From an uncultured Oscillospiraceae bacterium (GTDB taxonomy: Bacteria; Bacillota; Clostridia; Oscillospirales; Oscillospiraceae), in the NCBI GenBank assembly GCA_947626845.1, contig CANQTW010000002.1:1-64000 (forward strand): a stretch of DNA of 64,000 nt, read 5' to 3'. This document shows positions 53,638-62,410 of this stretch, in pieces. Below the pieces are notes generated by a model. It was not told the origin of the DNA and did no database searches. It saw nothing but the letters and a program-made list of their open reading frames with translations. The translations under genes and the position numbers were made by a program. Each line of letters starts with the position of its first letter. Position 1 is the stretch's first letter.

Positions 53638-55113
53638 ATGGCAAAAGATGTAATCGTTGTCGTGCAGCGCGACGCTCTGCCGACAGAAAAGGAAAGCCTC
53701 GACATCCTTCTCGTGTCCACCGCCGGTGCGGTGCCGGTCCAGGTGTACCGAGACATCGAGAGCGTCGAGGCTGTGTTCGGCGAGACCAACCCCAAGATCG
53801 TCCGCAAGGCCAAGACCCTGCTCAACCAGGGCAAGACCACGCTGGCGAATGGCCTCGTCAACAAGTTCAAGATCGTGGGCTTCGAGGCCCCGGCAGTCAC
53901 CGAGGCCACGGAGGCCAAGTACGTCATCACCGTCGGTGCTCCCTCTGAGCCCATCACCCAGGAAACGAAGCTCTGGCTGCACATCGGCGAGGACGATGCC
54001 ATCAAGGTGGAGCTCGGTGACATCGCGGAGGAGCAGGTCTCTACCGCAGACGAGCTTGCGAAGCTCTTTGCGGATGCCTCTTTCACCAAGGGCAGCAAGA
54101 CCTATCAGGCCGCCGTGGTGGACGCTACCATCACCTTCACCGCCACCCAGGGCGGCAAGGCCGACCCCGTTCCCACCGCGCTGCTCATCAACAAGAGCGA
54201 GGAGGGCACCGCAGACCCCATCACCGTGGAGCTCACCGCCGAGTTCACCAACGGCACCGATGCGATCAGCGCGGCAGACAACCTCATCGCCGCCATTCAG
54301 AAGTTCCAGGCCGATGTGGACAATGACTGGTATCTCCTGCTGACCGACAAGGACGATGACGATTACGTCAAGGCCCTTGCGAAGTTCGCGGAGGCCAGTG
54401 AGCCCTCGGAGGCGGAGCTGGACGCCGGCATCGAGGACCACCGCAAGTTCTATGTGGGCCAGACCACCAACAAGGCGTTCGCCGATGTGACCGCCCGCGC
54501 CGCTGTCATCTACACCGACACGGAGTTCATCGACGAGGAGCCTGATGCCTCCTACGTCGGCAACGTCGCGCCCTTCTACCCGGAGAGCGTGACCTGGAAG
54601 TTCAAGCGGCCCCAGGACGGCAACGCGCCCACCAGCGCGGGCACCAAGCTCATCTCTCTGCCCCAGCTGACGGAGGCCGAGCGGGATGCCCTACTGGAGA
54701 ACCACGTCAACTTCTTGACTGAGGAGTACAAGCGCCAGTACGTCAAGGAGGGCACCTGCCTTGATGGCGAGTTCATCGACGTGGTGATCGGCGCTGACTG
54801 GATCGCCAAGCGGATGCGTGAGCTGCTTTACGACATCCTGCTCACCAACGCTAACATCAACTACGGCGACGACGGTTTCGGCCTCATCGCTGTGGCTGTG
54901 GCGCAGGCGCTGACGGAGGCCACCGGCCATAACATCATCGCCCGCGACCCGGAGAGCAAGGCCGGCGTGTTCTCCATCACCATCCCCAAGTACGCCGACA
55001 GCACCGAGGAGCAGCGCCGGAACCGCGTGATGCCTGACATTCTGTGGGAGGCCCTGCTGTCCGGGGCGGTCCACCGGGTCAAGACCAAGGGCGTTCTCCG
55101 CGCCTCGCTGTAA
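53638..55113 (+). CDS. contractile tail sheath protein (DUF3383-like)
   Basis: A 491-residue protein. The sheath core spans both ends, with a beta-rich inserted domain (about 95-200). The C-terminal GVFSITIPKYADSTEEQRRN and a Leu-rich last strand fit sheath proteins that wrap the tube and contract. It shows the phage is a myovirus. AAGGAGG upstream. Confidence 0.85.
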   Translation: MAKDVIVVVQRDALPTEKESLDILLVSTAGAVPVQVYRDIESVEAVFGETNPKIVRKAKTLLNQGKTTLANGLVNKFKIVGFEAPAVTEATEAKYVITVGAPSEPITQETKLWLHIGEDDAIKVELGDIAEEQVSTADELAKLFADASFTKGSKTYQAAVVDATITFTATQGGKADPVPTALLINKSEEGTADPITVELTAEFTNGTDAISAADNLIAAIQKFQADVDNDWYLLLTDKDDDDYVKALAKFAEASEPSEAELDAGIEDHRKFYVGQTTNKAFADVTARAAVIYTDTEFIDEEPDASYVGNVAPFYPESVTWKFKRPQDGNAPTSAGTKLISLPQLTEAERDALLENHVNFLTEEYKRQYVKEGTCLDGEFIDVVIGADWIAKRMRELLYDILLTNANINYGDDGFGLIAVAVAQALTEATGHNIIARDPESKAGVFSITIPKYADSTEEQRRNRVMPDILWEALLSGAVHRVKTKGVLRASL

Positions 55114-55127
55114 GGAGGGTATGAATC

Positions 55128-55523
55128 ATGCTCAAAACCTACGACCCCACGAAGGTCAACGTGACCTTCAACAACCGGCAGCTCCGTATGTTCGGCGACA
55201 GCCTGTTCACCCTGGCCCGTGATGAGGATGGCGTAACCATGAAGAAGGGCACCAAGGGCGACACGCTCTACATCGTGAACGCGAACAAGGCCGGTAAGCT
55301 CACCATCACTCTCCAGCAGGAATCCCCGGACATCTCCTACCTGGAGGAGTGCGCCGACAAGAACACGATGGGGAACCTCGCCATCACCGACGCCAACGAT
55401 GGCGGCGGGATGTTCTTCGCGGAGAACTGCGTGGTGTCCAAGCTGCCCGACCGTGCCCGCGGTAAGGACGGGGCAGATGTCACCATCATCTTCCTCATCC
55501 CTGACCTTCAGCCGTTCAGTTAA
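55128..55523 (+). CDS. tail tube protein (DUF3277-like)
   Basis: A 131-residue protein (YDPTKVNVTFNNRQLRMFGD) of the size and sequence type of small tube proteins of contractile phages; it forms the inner tube. 14 bases behind the sheath gene. Confidence 0.85.
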   Translation: MLKTYDPTKVNVTFNNRQLRMFGDSLFTLARDEDGVTMKKGTKGDTLYIVNANKAGKLTITLQQESPDISYLEECADKNTMGNLAITDANDGGGMFFAENCVVSKLPDRARGKDGADVTIIFLIPDLQPFS

Positions 55524-55876
55524 GGCTGAAACATTCGCTGAAACATTGGGTGAAACATTTGAGCGCCAGTTCATCTTTAGGCACGAAAGTCTAAAGTTAG
55601 GCACGAAATTCAACCCAATGTTTCAGCCCCGAATGTTTCAATGTTTCAGAGATGTTTCACCCAATGTTTCAGACTAAACCCTTGTGCCGCAAGGGTTTTG
55701 CCCGTTTTGAAACATTGAAACATTTATTCCTATTGAGTAGTGAGATAGAGAGATTAGAGAAGTTAGAGAGGTATATTAAGCCTCTAATACTCTCTAATTC
55801 CTCGGATTCGGGCGTATATACACGCGCGCCCGCGCGCGAGACCGCCCACCTCGAAAAATGAAGGAGTGTAAAAACA
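55524..55876. repeat. gene-free gap with repeated TGAAACATT motifs
   Basis: About ten copies of TGAAACATT or its complement occur in 200 bases. CTGAAACATTGGGTGAAACAT (55538-55558) is the exact complement of 55652-55672. TTAGGCACGAAA occurs twice, and an AT-rich GAGA tract follows. It interrupts an otherwise seamless late operon; no gene is seen. Confidence 0.8.
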
Positions 55877-56167
55877 ATGGCAAGAACCAAAACCGTAACC
55901 GTAAATGATACCGAGTTCACGCTTCAGAGCGTGACCTTCTCCTGGTATTCCAACCTCACCGACCTCTACATCAACCCCGCCAACGGCAGGAAGAACACGG
56001 CGAAGTACGCCGACGCTCTCATCAAGGGGTGCGTGACCGCGCCCAAGGAAGTGGCTCAGAAGGGCATCAAGTTCTTCGATGAGTTGGACGATCTCGCTAC
56101 GCCGGGTGAGCTGGTGCGCGAGATCGAGAACTTTCTTGCGGAGCGAAAGCAGCCCAACAGAAGCTAA
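55877..56167 (+). CDS. tail assembly chaperone, first product
   Basis: A 96-residue protein before the tape measure, the place of the G gene. It stops at TAA 56165-56167, while another frame stays open through it to 56324. AAGGAG lies upstream. In many phages the stop is bypassed by a frameshift to yield a longer GT product. Confidence 0.78.
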   Translation: MARTKTVTVNDTEFTLQSVTFSWYSNLTDLYINPANGRKNTAKYADALIKGCVTAPKEVAQKGIKFFDELDDLATPGELVREIENFLAERKQPNRS

Positions 56168-56324
56168 AAAGCGGGCCCTCGCAAAAGAGCGTTTCTGGCG
56201 TCTGGTGTTCTCCATGGGCGGCGTGAGTTACACAGAGTTGGCGGCCATGGATCTGTATGACTTCAACGAGGTGGAGCAAGCCCGTCTGCTGTGGCAGAAC
56301 ACCTGGAGCAAGAAGAACACCTGA
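56079..56324 (+). CDS. tail assembly chaperone, frameshift extension (T part)
   Basis: This frame overlaps the end of the first chaperone gene and continues to 56324 with a coherent helical sequence (ERFWRLVFSMGGVSYTELAA, then LYDFNEVEQARLLW). It has no good ribosome site of its own. It lies +1 (or -2) from the first gene; CCC-AAC at 56153 is a possible +1 slip site. Start given is the first ATG of the frame; the expressed part is most likely from about 56156 on. Confidence 0.6.
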   Translation: MSWTISLRRVSWCARSRTFLRSESSPTEAKKRALAKERFWRLVFSMGGVSYTELAAMDLYDFNEVEQARLLWQNTWSKKNT

Positions 56325-56344
56325 ACGAAGGGAGGGGACGATTT

Positions 56345-59311
56345 GTGGACGAGGCCCGCAGCTTGACATATAGCATCAATGTTCAAGCTGATACTGCGCA
56401 GGCCGAATCGGACTTGCGTAGTATTGTGGGGAGTATCGGTGGTCTGCGTGATAGAACCGTCGAAATAAACGCAGACACTTCACAAGCCGGGTCGAATATC
56501 CGTGACATCACGGGTAGAATCGGCGACCTGAACACTCAGGCCAGCAGCGTCGGTTCTGCTTTCCGCAGATTATTCCTCGACAGCGTAGACAGCGGTAACT
56601 CTTTTTCGTCCTCGCTCCGATCTGGCGTGGGTGGTGCGCTCTCCTATGTGGGGGACCGCGCCGAGGAGTTCCGAAACAGGGTCGTCACCGGGGCGCAGAG
56701 CATCCGGGACGGCTTCGCACACCCAATCGAGACCATCAAAAATGGCCTCGGAAACGCTCTGCAAGGAGCCAAAGACCGGTTCATTGAGATGGCCCGTGGT
56801 GCCGAGCAGGCGGAGGACGCGACCGATGAGGTCGGCGACACCGCCAGCGACACCCGGAAAGAGGTCGATAACCTGGGTGATTCTGCTGAGAAAACCGGCG
56901 GCAAGTTCGAGGGGTTCGGCAAGGTTCTTAAAGGCGTCGGCGTCGCACTCGTAGCTACTACGACTGCGGTTGCAGCCGTCGGCGGCGCGGCCATCAAAGC
57001 CGGATCTGAGTATGAATCGGCCTTCGCCCAGGTTGCGACCATCATGGACACCTCGCAGATGTCCACGGAGGATATGTCGTCGTCCATCAAGGCGCTGTCC
57101 TCCGAAATGGGCATCGCAGCGACGGAGCTGTCCGGCACGGTCTACAACGCGATTTCCGCAACGGGCGATACCGCGAACGCGGTGAGCCTCGCTGGACAGG
57201 CATCCAAGCTGGCGACCGCCGGCTTTACCGAGACATCTTCGGCTCTGGCCGTTTTGACGACGGCCATGAACGCCTACGGGCTATCGGCGGACGAAGCATC
57301 GAACATCTCCGATTCGCTGATTATGGTGCAGAACCTCGGCGTCACCACGGTGGCCGAGTTGTCCTCCAACATGGGCAAAGCCATCGCTTCTGCCTCGGCT
57401 TACGGCGTCAACCTGACCAACCTCGAATCGGCCTATGTGTCCATCACGAAGGCCGGTATCAGCACTGCTGAAGGTACGACCTACATCTCCGCCATGCTGC
57501 AAGAGCTGGGCGATTCCGGCTCGGATGTGGCGGGTATTCTGAAAGAGAAAACCGGCAAGAGCTTCGACCAACTGATGGCCGAGGGCAACTCGCTGGGCGA
57601 CGTTCTCGGCATCCTGAATGATTCCGTGAACGGCGACAGCACGGCCCTGATGAACCTGTGGTCCACGGCTACCGCCGGTAAAGCCTCCGCCGCCATCGTC
57701 GGTCAGGGCCTCGATACATTCAACGAGAACCTGATCGCCATTGGCAACTCCGCCGGCGCGACCGACGAGGCGTTCGGCGTGATGGCCGACACGCTGGAGC
57801 ACAAGACCGAGGTTTTCAAAACCGTCGGTACGAACCTGCTCTCCTCCATCTACGAGGGGATGTCGGGCCAGCTCGGCGACATCATGGACTTCGCCAACTC
57901 CTCCATGAGCGAGTTGGCCTCGGCCTTCGAGGAAGGCGGTGTGCCGGCGCTCATCGGCGCGTTCGGCCACGTTCTGAGCGAGGGCCTGAACTTCGTCATC
58001 GGTATGCTGCCGGATGTCATCGACGCCGGTATGCAGCTTTTGGGGGCCCTGGGACAGGGCATCCTCGACAACCTACCGACCCTGGTGGGCGCGGCAGCCC
58101 AGATAATCGTGACCCTGGCCTCGGGTATTGGAAGTAACCTCCCGACGCTCATCCCCTCTGTGATAGAGGCTCTGACCCTCACGGTCAGCACGATCATCGA
58201 CAATTTGCCGCTCATCCTTGACGCCGGGATGCAGCTCATCGACGGTTTGGCGCAGGGAATCCTCGCAGCCATCCCGCTCCTGGTAGAGCAACTGCCCGAG
58301 CTCATCCTGCAAATCATCGGATTTTTGAGCGAGAACCTGCCGACCATCATCGACCAGGGCGCTCAGATCATTCTGTCCTTGGGAATGGGCCTCATCAATG
58401 CCATCCCGCAGCTGGTGGCCCAGCTCCCGTCCATCATCACCGCCTTCGTAGGCTTCGTGACCGAGAACCTGCCCACCATCATAGAGACCGGCATCAACCT
58501 CCTGGTCCAGCTCGGCATCGGTCTCATCCAGGCTATCCCGCAGCTCGTGGCCCAGCTCCCGCAGATCATCACGGCCATCGTTGGCGGCTTCGCGCAGCTC
58601 CCCGGCATGATGCTGGACATCGGCAAGAATATCGTCTCGGGTATCTGGGACGGTATCACGGCGATGGCAAGCTGGATCAAAGAGAAGGTCTCGGGCTTCT
58701 TCGGCGGCATCGTCGATGGCGTGAAGGGCTTGCTGGGCATCCACAGTCCGTCCACCGTGTTCGCCGGCATCGGCGACAACATGGCGGCTGGTCTTGGCAA
58801 GGGCTTCGAGACCACCATGGGCGGGGTGACGAAGGACATCGAGGATTCCATTCCTACGGAGTTCGACCTGCCCACAGCCAACGCGCCGGATGTCACCTAT
58901 GGCGTGACGCCGGTGGTCGGGGACTTTGACCCCGGCACGATCTCGGATGTCACCTACAGCGTGAACCCCATTATGGGGGCTATCAACACCCCCTCGGTGG
59001 CGGATGTCACCTATGGCGTGACGCCGGTGGTCGGGGACTTTGACCCGGTGGACACTTCGGCCACGGCCAATTCGGACACCGACGGCCAGACCGACGACAA
59101 TCCTCCTCCCGAGCCGGATGGCGATGGGACGCCTCCCATCTCGTTCACCTTTGCCCCGGTGCTCAACATCGAGGTGAGCGGCGACGCCGATGAGCGGACC
59201 GTTGAGAACCTGAAATCCTCGCTCCGCGATACAGTTCGTGAGCTGTTCGAGGAGTACAAGGAGGAGGAACTGGAGCGCATGGCTCTGAAAAATCAGTACG
59301 CTTTTGGATAA
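56345..59311 (+). CDS. tape measure protein
   Basis: A 988-residue protein setting tail length. A helical start, an Ala/Gly membrane-like helix near 205-230, and the TP901-type core (SEYESAFAQVATIMDTSQMS, AELSSNMGKAIASASAYGVN). Residues 520-800 are hydrophobic Ile/Leu-rich repeats (QLPSIITAFVGFVTENLP). The C-terminus has a duplicated DVTYGVTPVVGDFDP. GTG start after GGAGGGG. Confidence 0.9.
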   Translation: MDEARSLTYSINVQADTAQAESDLRSIVGSIGGLRDRTVEINADTSQAGSNIRDITGRIGDLNTQASSVGSAFRRLFLDSVDSGNSFSSSLRSGVGGALSYVGDRAEEFRNRVVTGAQSIRDGFAHPIETIKNGLGNALQGAKDRFIEMARGAEQAEDATDEVGDTASDTRKEVDNLGDSAEKTGGKFEGFGKVLKGVGVALVATTTAVAAVGGAAIKAGSEYESAFAQVATIMDTSQMSTEDMSSSIKALSSEMGIAATELSGTVYNAISATGDTANAVSLAGQASKLATAGFTETSSALAVLTTAMNAYGLSADEASNISDSLIMVQNLGVTTVAELSSNMGKAIASASAYGVNLTNLESAYVSITKAGISTAEGTTYISAMLQELGDSGSDVAGILKEKTGKSFDQLMAEGNSLGDVLGILNDSVNGDSTALMNLWSTATAGKASAAIVGQGLDTFNENLIAIGNSAGATDEAFGVMADTLEHKTEVFKTVGTNLLSSIYEGMSGQLGDIMDFANSSMSELASAFEEGGVPALIGAFGHVLSEGLNFVIGMLPDVIDAGMQLLGALGQGILDNLPTLVGAAAQIIVTLASGIGSNLPTLIPSVIEALTLTVSTIIDNLPLILDAGMQLIDGLAQGILAAIPLLVEQLPELILQIIGFLSENLPTIIDQGAQIILSLGMGLINAIPQLVAQLPSIITAFVGFVTENLPTIIETGINLLVQLGIGLIQAIPQLVAQLPQIITAIVGGFAQLPGMMLDIGKNIVSGIWDGITAMASWIKEKVSGFFGGIVDGVKGLLGIHSPSTVFAGIGDNMAAGLGKGFETTMGGVTKDIEDSIPTEFDLPTANAPDVTYGVTPVVGDFDPGTISDVTYSVNPIMGAINTPSVADVTYGVTPVVGDFDPVDTSATANSDTDGQTDDNPPPEPDGDGTPPISFTFAPVLNIEVSGDADERTVENLKSSLRDTVRELFEEYKEEELERMALKNQYAFG
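58887..59046 (+). repeat. exact 46-bp direct repeat in the tape measure gene
   Basis: 58887-58932 and 59001-59046 are identical over 46 bases and in frame, encoding DVTYGVTPVVGDFDP twice, with a more divergent copy (DVTYSVNPIMG) between them. Confidence 0.85.
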
Positions 59312-59323
59312 GGAGGCACTGAA

Positions 59324-59935
59324 ATGGCCTATACCCTGACCGGGCGAAAGGGCGGCACCGTCCGCTTTGAGCCGTTCAGCAGCGGCATTGTCGAAAGCGA
59401 GAGCGAGGGCTATAGCAGCTCCGTAACTTCCAACCCCATCGAGAATGGCGCGGAGATCAACGACCATGTGAACAACGCCGCCGGTACGCTTTCCATTTCC
59501 GGGACGCTTATCGGCGGCGACCACGCCATCAACGCCTTGAAGGCTATGCGTGATTCGCGTGACATCATCACCTATGTTGGTGTCACGCGGATGACGAACC
59601 TCGTTTTCACCAACCTGAAGTTCGACCGCTCGTACAAAAATCGGGACGGCGCTTCTTTCTCCGCAACTTTCAAACAGATCCAGACCAGCTCCCCGGAGTA
59701 TGTGCCGATGGACGAGGCACAGACGATGGTGAGCCAGGACGCTGGAAAAAGCTCTGACCAGCAGCTTGCGAAAACGGCCAATGCCGGCATGACCACCGTG
59801 TCGGTGCAGTCCGTTAGCTCCACGAGCGCGGACCGGCACAGCGCCTCTTACAAACGGCCCAGCAGTCCCGCTCCGCTCACGCGGATCACCGGCGGCTACG
59901 ACGGTCTGGCGCGGCCCGTGGCGCTGGTGCAATAA
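59324..59935 (+). CDS. Dit-like baseplate protein
   Basis: A 203-residue protein with a beta-barrel N-terminal part (GGTVRFEPFSSGIVESESEG, ISGTLIGGDHAINALKAM) like the Dit domain of phage baseplates, plus a Ser-rich tail. Directly after the tape measure. AAGGAGG upstream. Confidence 0.7.
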   Translation: MAYTLTGRKGGTVRFEPFSSGIVESESEGYSSSVTSNPIENGAEINDHVNNAAGTLSISGTLIGGDHAINALKAMRDSRDIITYVGVTRMTNLVFTNLKFDRSYKNRDGASFSATFKQIQTSSPEYVPMDEAQTMVSQDAGKSSDQQLAKTANAGMTTVSVQSVSSTSADRHSASYKRPSSPAPLTRITGGYDGLARPVALVQ

Positions 59936-59947
59936 GGAGGTGCGAGT

Positions 59948-60304
59948 ATGGCCCTGCAACTGATTGACCTGAATGTGGACGTTGAATACATCGAGGTGGA
60001 TGTGTCGCGGGTGCCCTACTCGTTCACTCTGAAGCTGCTCGATAAGACCTACACCTTCACGGTGAAGTACAACGACGCCGGCGGCTTCTACACCATCGAC
60101 CTCTACGATGCGAACGGGAACCCGCTGGTGTTCGGGGAGCCGGTGCGGTATGGCCGCCCGCTGTTCAATGTCGTGGAGGACGAGCGGTTCCCCATTCCCG
60201 TCATCATCCCGTCCTGCATCACCCGAGACGACATCTCCGAGGTGACGCCTGAGAATTTCGGACGGGACGTGAAACTCTACCTCCACGACAGGAAGGTGGA
60301 GTGA
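59948..60304 (+). CDS. baseplate plug-like protein
   Basis: A 118-residue beta-rich protein (SFTLKLLDKTYTFTVKYND) placed between Dit and hub, where contractile phages of this type carry a small plug protein. Identity is by place and pattern. Confidence 0.68.
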   Translation: MALQLIDLNVDVEYIEVDVSRVPYSFTLKLLDKTYTFTVKYNDAGGFYTIDLYDANGNPLVFGEPVRYGRPLFNVVEDERFPIPVIIPSCITRDDISEVTPENFGRDVKLYLHDRKVE

Positions 60305-60305
60305 T

Positions 60306-61430
60306 ATGGCCTTTTGGATTCGAGACGCTACCCTCGTTCTCGGTAGCAACAAATATTCCCTCGGAGGGCTCGATTTTTCCTTTGACATCCCCTTCGAGGA
60401 CAGTGACGAGCCGCCGGTTGCGACGGTGACGGTCACGAACCTATCCGCGAATACCCGAGCGAACATCAAGAAAAACGACCCCGTAGTCCTCAACGCGGGC
60501 TACGAGGGCGATGTCGGCTGCATCCTCATCGGCAAGGTCGTGGGCCTGAAGCACAAGCAGAACAACGTGGACTGGACCTCCACGATCACTGTGCAGCCCT
60601 GCGCCGATGAGATTCTGGGGCGGCTGATAAATAAAACTTACACCGAAAACAGCACGGCCAGCTCTATCGTCCGCGATCTGCTGAACATCTTCGGCGTCGA
60701 GGTTTCCCGCTGCGAGTTGTCCATCGACAAGAGCTACCCTCGCGGCCGGGTCTGCCGGGGCGTCCTGAAAGAAGTCCTGACCGAGATCGTGGTGAGCGAG
60801 TGCAAGAGCCGTTTCATTGTCCGAACCACCGGGCAAGTCTATATCACGAAGGCCGACGACGGCATCAGCAACGGGCTGTTCCTCTCGCCGTCCAATGGCC
60901 TTCTCCGTTCCGACGAGGAGAAGATCGCCATTCCCGTCGAAACGAAGCTGAACTCGCAAACAACGGGCTCAGACCGCGACGAGGACACCATCTCCCGTTC
61001 CTGCCTCCTGAATTACCGTGTCGCCACGGCGGAGGTTGTTCGGGTGCAGTCCAGCGATCTGAACGGACAGTTCATCGTTGTGAAGGGGCGGCACACCGGC
61101 AAGCGGTCCGGGGACTGGAAAACCGCGATGGAGCTCCTGCCTTTCTCCGGCTCCGGGGGCTCTGGTGCTGCGGCAAGCGCGGCGGCCACGGCCTCGGTCA
61201 ACTCCATCGCCGCCCGTCAGGGCGTGGCTGTGGTACGGTTTGGCTCCCGAGGCCCTGCGGTGGCGCAGGTGCAGACGATACTCAATAAAACGGGCGCAGG
61301 GCTCGAAATCGACGGCATCTCCGGGCCGATGACCCGAGCTGCCGTTATTGACTATCAGGGCAGGAATGGCCTCAAACGGGACGGCGTGGTCGGCCCGAAA
61401 ACCTGGGACGCACTCTTGAAGGAGGGATGA
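60306..61430 (+). CDS. baseplate hub (gpD-like) with peptidoglycan-binding domain
   Basis: A 374-residue protein. The first 280 residues match late-control gpD/gp27-like hub proteins. After a Gly/Ser/Ala linker (about 282-300), the last 70 form a PG_binding_1 domain (GSRGPAVAQVQTIL, DGVVGPKTWDALL). It should engage the cell wall during injection. Confidence 0.83.
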   Translation: MAFWIRDATLVLGSNKYSLGGLDFSFDIPFEDSDEPPVATVTVTNLSANTRANIKKNDPVVLNAGYEGDVGCILIGKVVGLKHKQNNVDWTSTITVQPCADEILGRLINKTYTENSTASSIVRDLLNIFGVEVSRCELSIDKSYPRGRVCRGVLKEVLTEIVVSECKSRFIVRTTGQVYITKADDGISNGLFLSPSNGLLRSDEEKIAIPVETKLNSQTTGSDRDEDTISRSCLLNYRVATAEVVRVQSSDLNGQFIVVKGRHTGKRSGDWKTAMELLPFSGSGGSGAAASAAATASVNSIAARQGVAVVRFGSRGPAVAQVQTILNKTGAGLEIDGISGPMTRAAVIDYQGRNGLKRDGVVGPKTWDALLKEG

Positions 61431-61433
61431 GCC

Positions 61434-62030
61434 ATGTCCGATGTCAACAGCTACAAATACCAGCAGACCCACGACCAGAAGCTCCGGGAATCGGTCTGCG
61501 TGGCGGCCACGGTGAAGGTCCTCGCCTTCGACAAGGCGAAGATGACCGTCAATGTCCAGCCGCTCTCGAAGCACCTGGAGCATGGCAAATTTGAGAGCCA
61601 GCCGCCCATTCTGCGCGTCCCTGTGGCCTGCACACGCCTTGGAGGGTACTTATACCGCCCCTGGGTCAAAGTGGGCGACGTGGGCGTTGTGGTGTACCTG
61701 GACCACGATTTGGACAGTACCGTCACCGGCGGCAAGGAGGCGGACCCCCTCACCGAGCGAAACCATTCCACGAGCGACGCCATCTTCATCGGCGGCATCG
61801 TGTCGGGGAGCTACGCGGTTTCCGGGCTCCCGGATGATTGCCACGTCATCGCCAAGGAGGACGGCAGCATCTACCTCGCTGTGATGGGCGATAAGGTCTC
61901 CATCAAGGGCGACCTGTTCGTGGACGGGAAGATCACCGCGACCGGCGATGTCCTTGCCGAGAACCGCGTGAGCGGGGCGCATCACACGCACCCCGGTGAT
62001 TCCGGCGGCGTCACCGGCCAGCCGATGTAG
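61434..62030 (+). CDS. baseplate spike protein (gpV/gp138-like)
   Basis: A 198-residue protein: an OB-like N-terminal domain, a beta-helix segment (DKVSIKGDLFVDGKITATGD), then a His-rich tip (GAHHTHPGDSGG) that can bind iron, as in other membrane-piercing spikes. GGAGGG upstream. Confidence 0.82.
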   Translation: MSDVNSYKYQQTHDQKLRESVCVAATVKVLAFDKAKMTVNVQPLSKHLEHGKFESQPPILRVPVACTRLGGYLYRPWVKVGDVGVVVYLDHDLDSTVTGGKEADPLTERNHSTSDAIFIGGIVSGSYAVSGLPDDCHVIAKEDGSIYLAVMGDKVSIKGDLFVDGKITATGDVLAENRVSGAHHTHPGDSGGVTGQPM

Positions 62031-62041
62031 GAGGGCTGCTC

Positions 62042-62410
62042 ATGGATAATATGACCCTGCTGATTGACCCCGAGACCCGAGATTTGGTGCTCGATGAGAA
62101 CGGGTCTTTCAAGAAAATCTACGGCACTGATACTGTCGTACAGAATGTTCGCCACGTCCTTCTGACGTGGAAAGCTGAGTTCTTCGCCGATGAGACCCAC
62201 GGCACAGATTACGAGCGGATCATGGGCAGGAACCAGAATGACATCGACGAGAACGAAATCAAAGAGATTATCCGCGAGGCGATTTTCCAGGAGCCGGCGG
62301 TCTCTTGGATTGAAACGCTCGATGTCTCTTACTCCGAGCGGGAGATTACGGTGCAGTTCACCGCCGCCCTCTCGAACGGAGAGAAAATCGGTCTGGAGGT
62401 GACGGCGTAA
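62042..62410 (+). CDS. baseplate wedge protein (gp25/gpW or DUF2634-like)
   Basis: A 122-residue protein with an alpha-beta pattern (VVQNVRHVLLTWKAEFFADE, ETLDVSYSEREITVQFTAAL) of the lysozyme-like gp25 family that starts sheath assembly. Adjacent to the J gene with a one-base overlap. Confidence 0.83.
   Translation: MDNMTLLIDPETRDLVLDENGSFKKIYGTDTVVQNVRHVLLTWKAEFFADETHGTDYERIMGRNQNDIDENEIKEIIREAIFQEPAVSWIETLDVSYSEREITVQFTAALSNGEKIGLEVTA

Noticed and set aside
55524..55876. CRISPR array
   Set aside because: The repeats are only about 9 bases, occur in both orientations and have irregular spacing; no cas genes.
58073..60493. 806-codon minus-strand frame
   Set aside because: Antisense to the tape measure and following baseplate genes; an artefact of codon bias.
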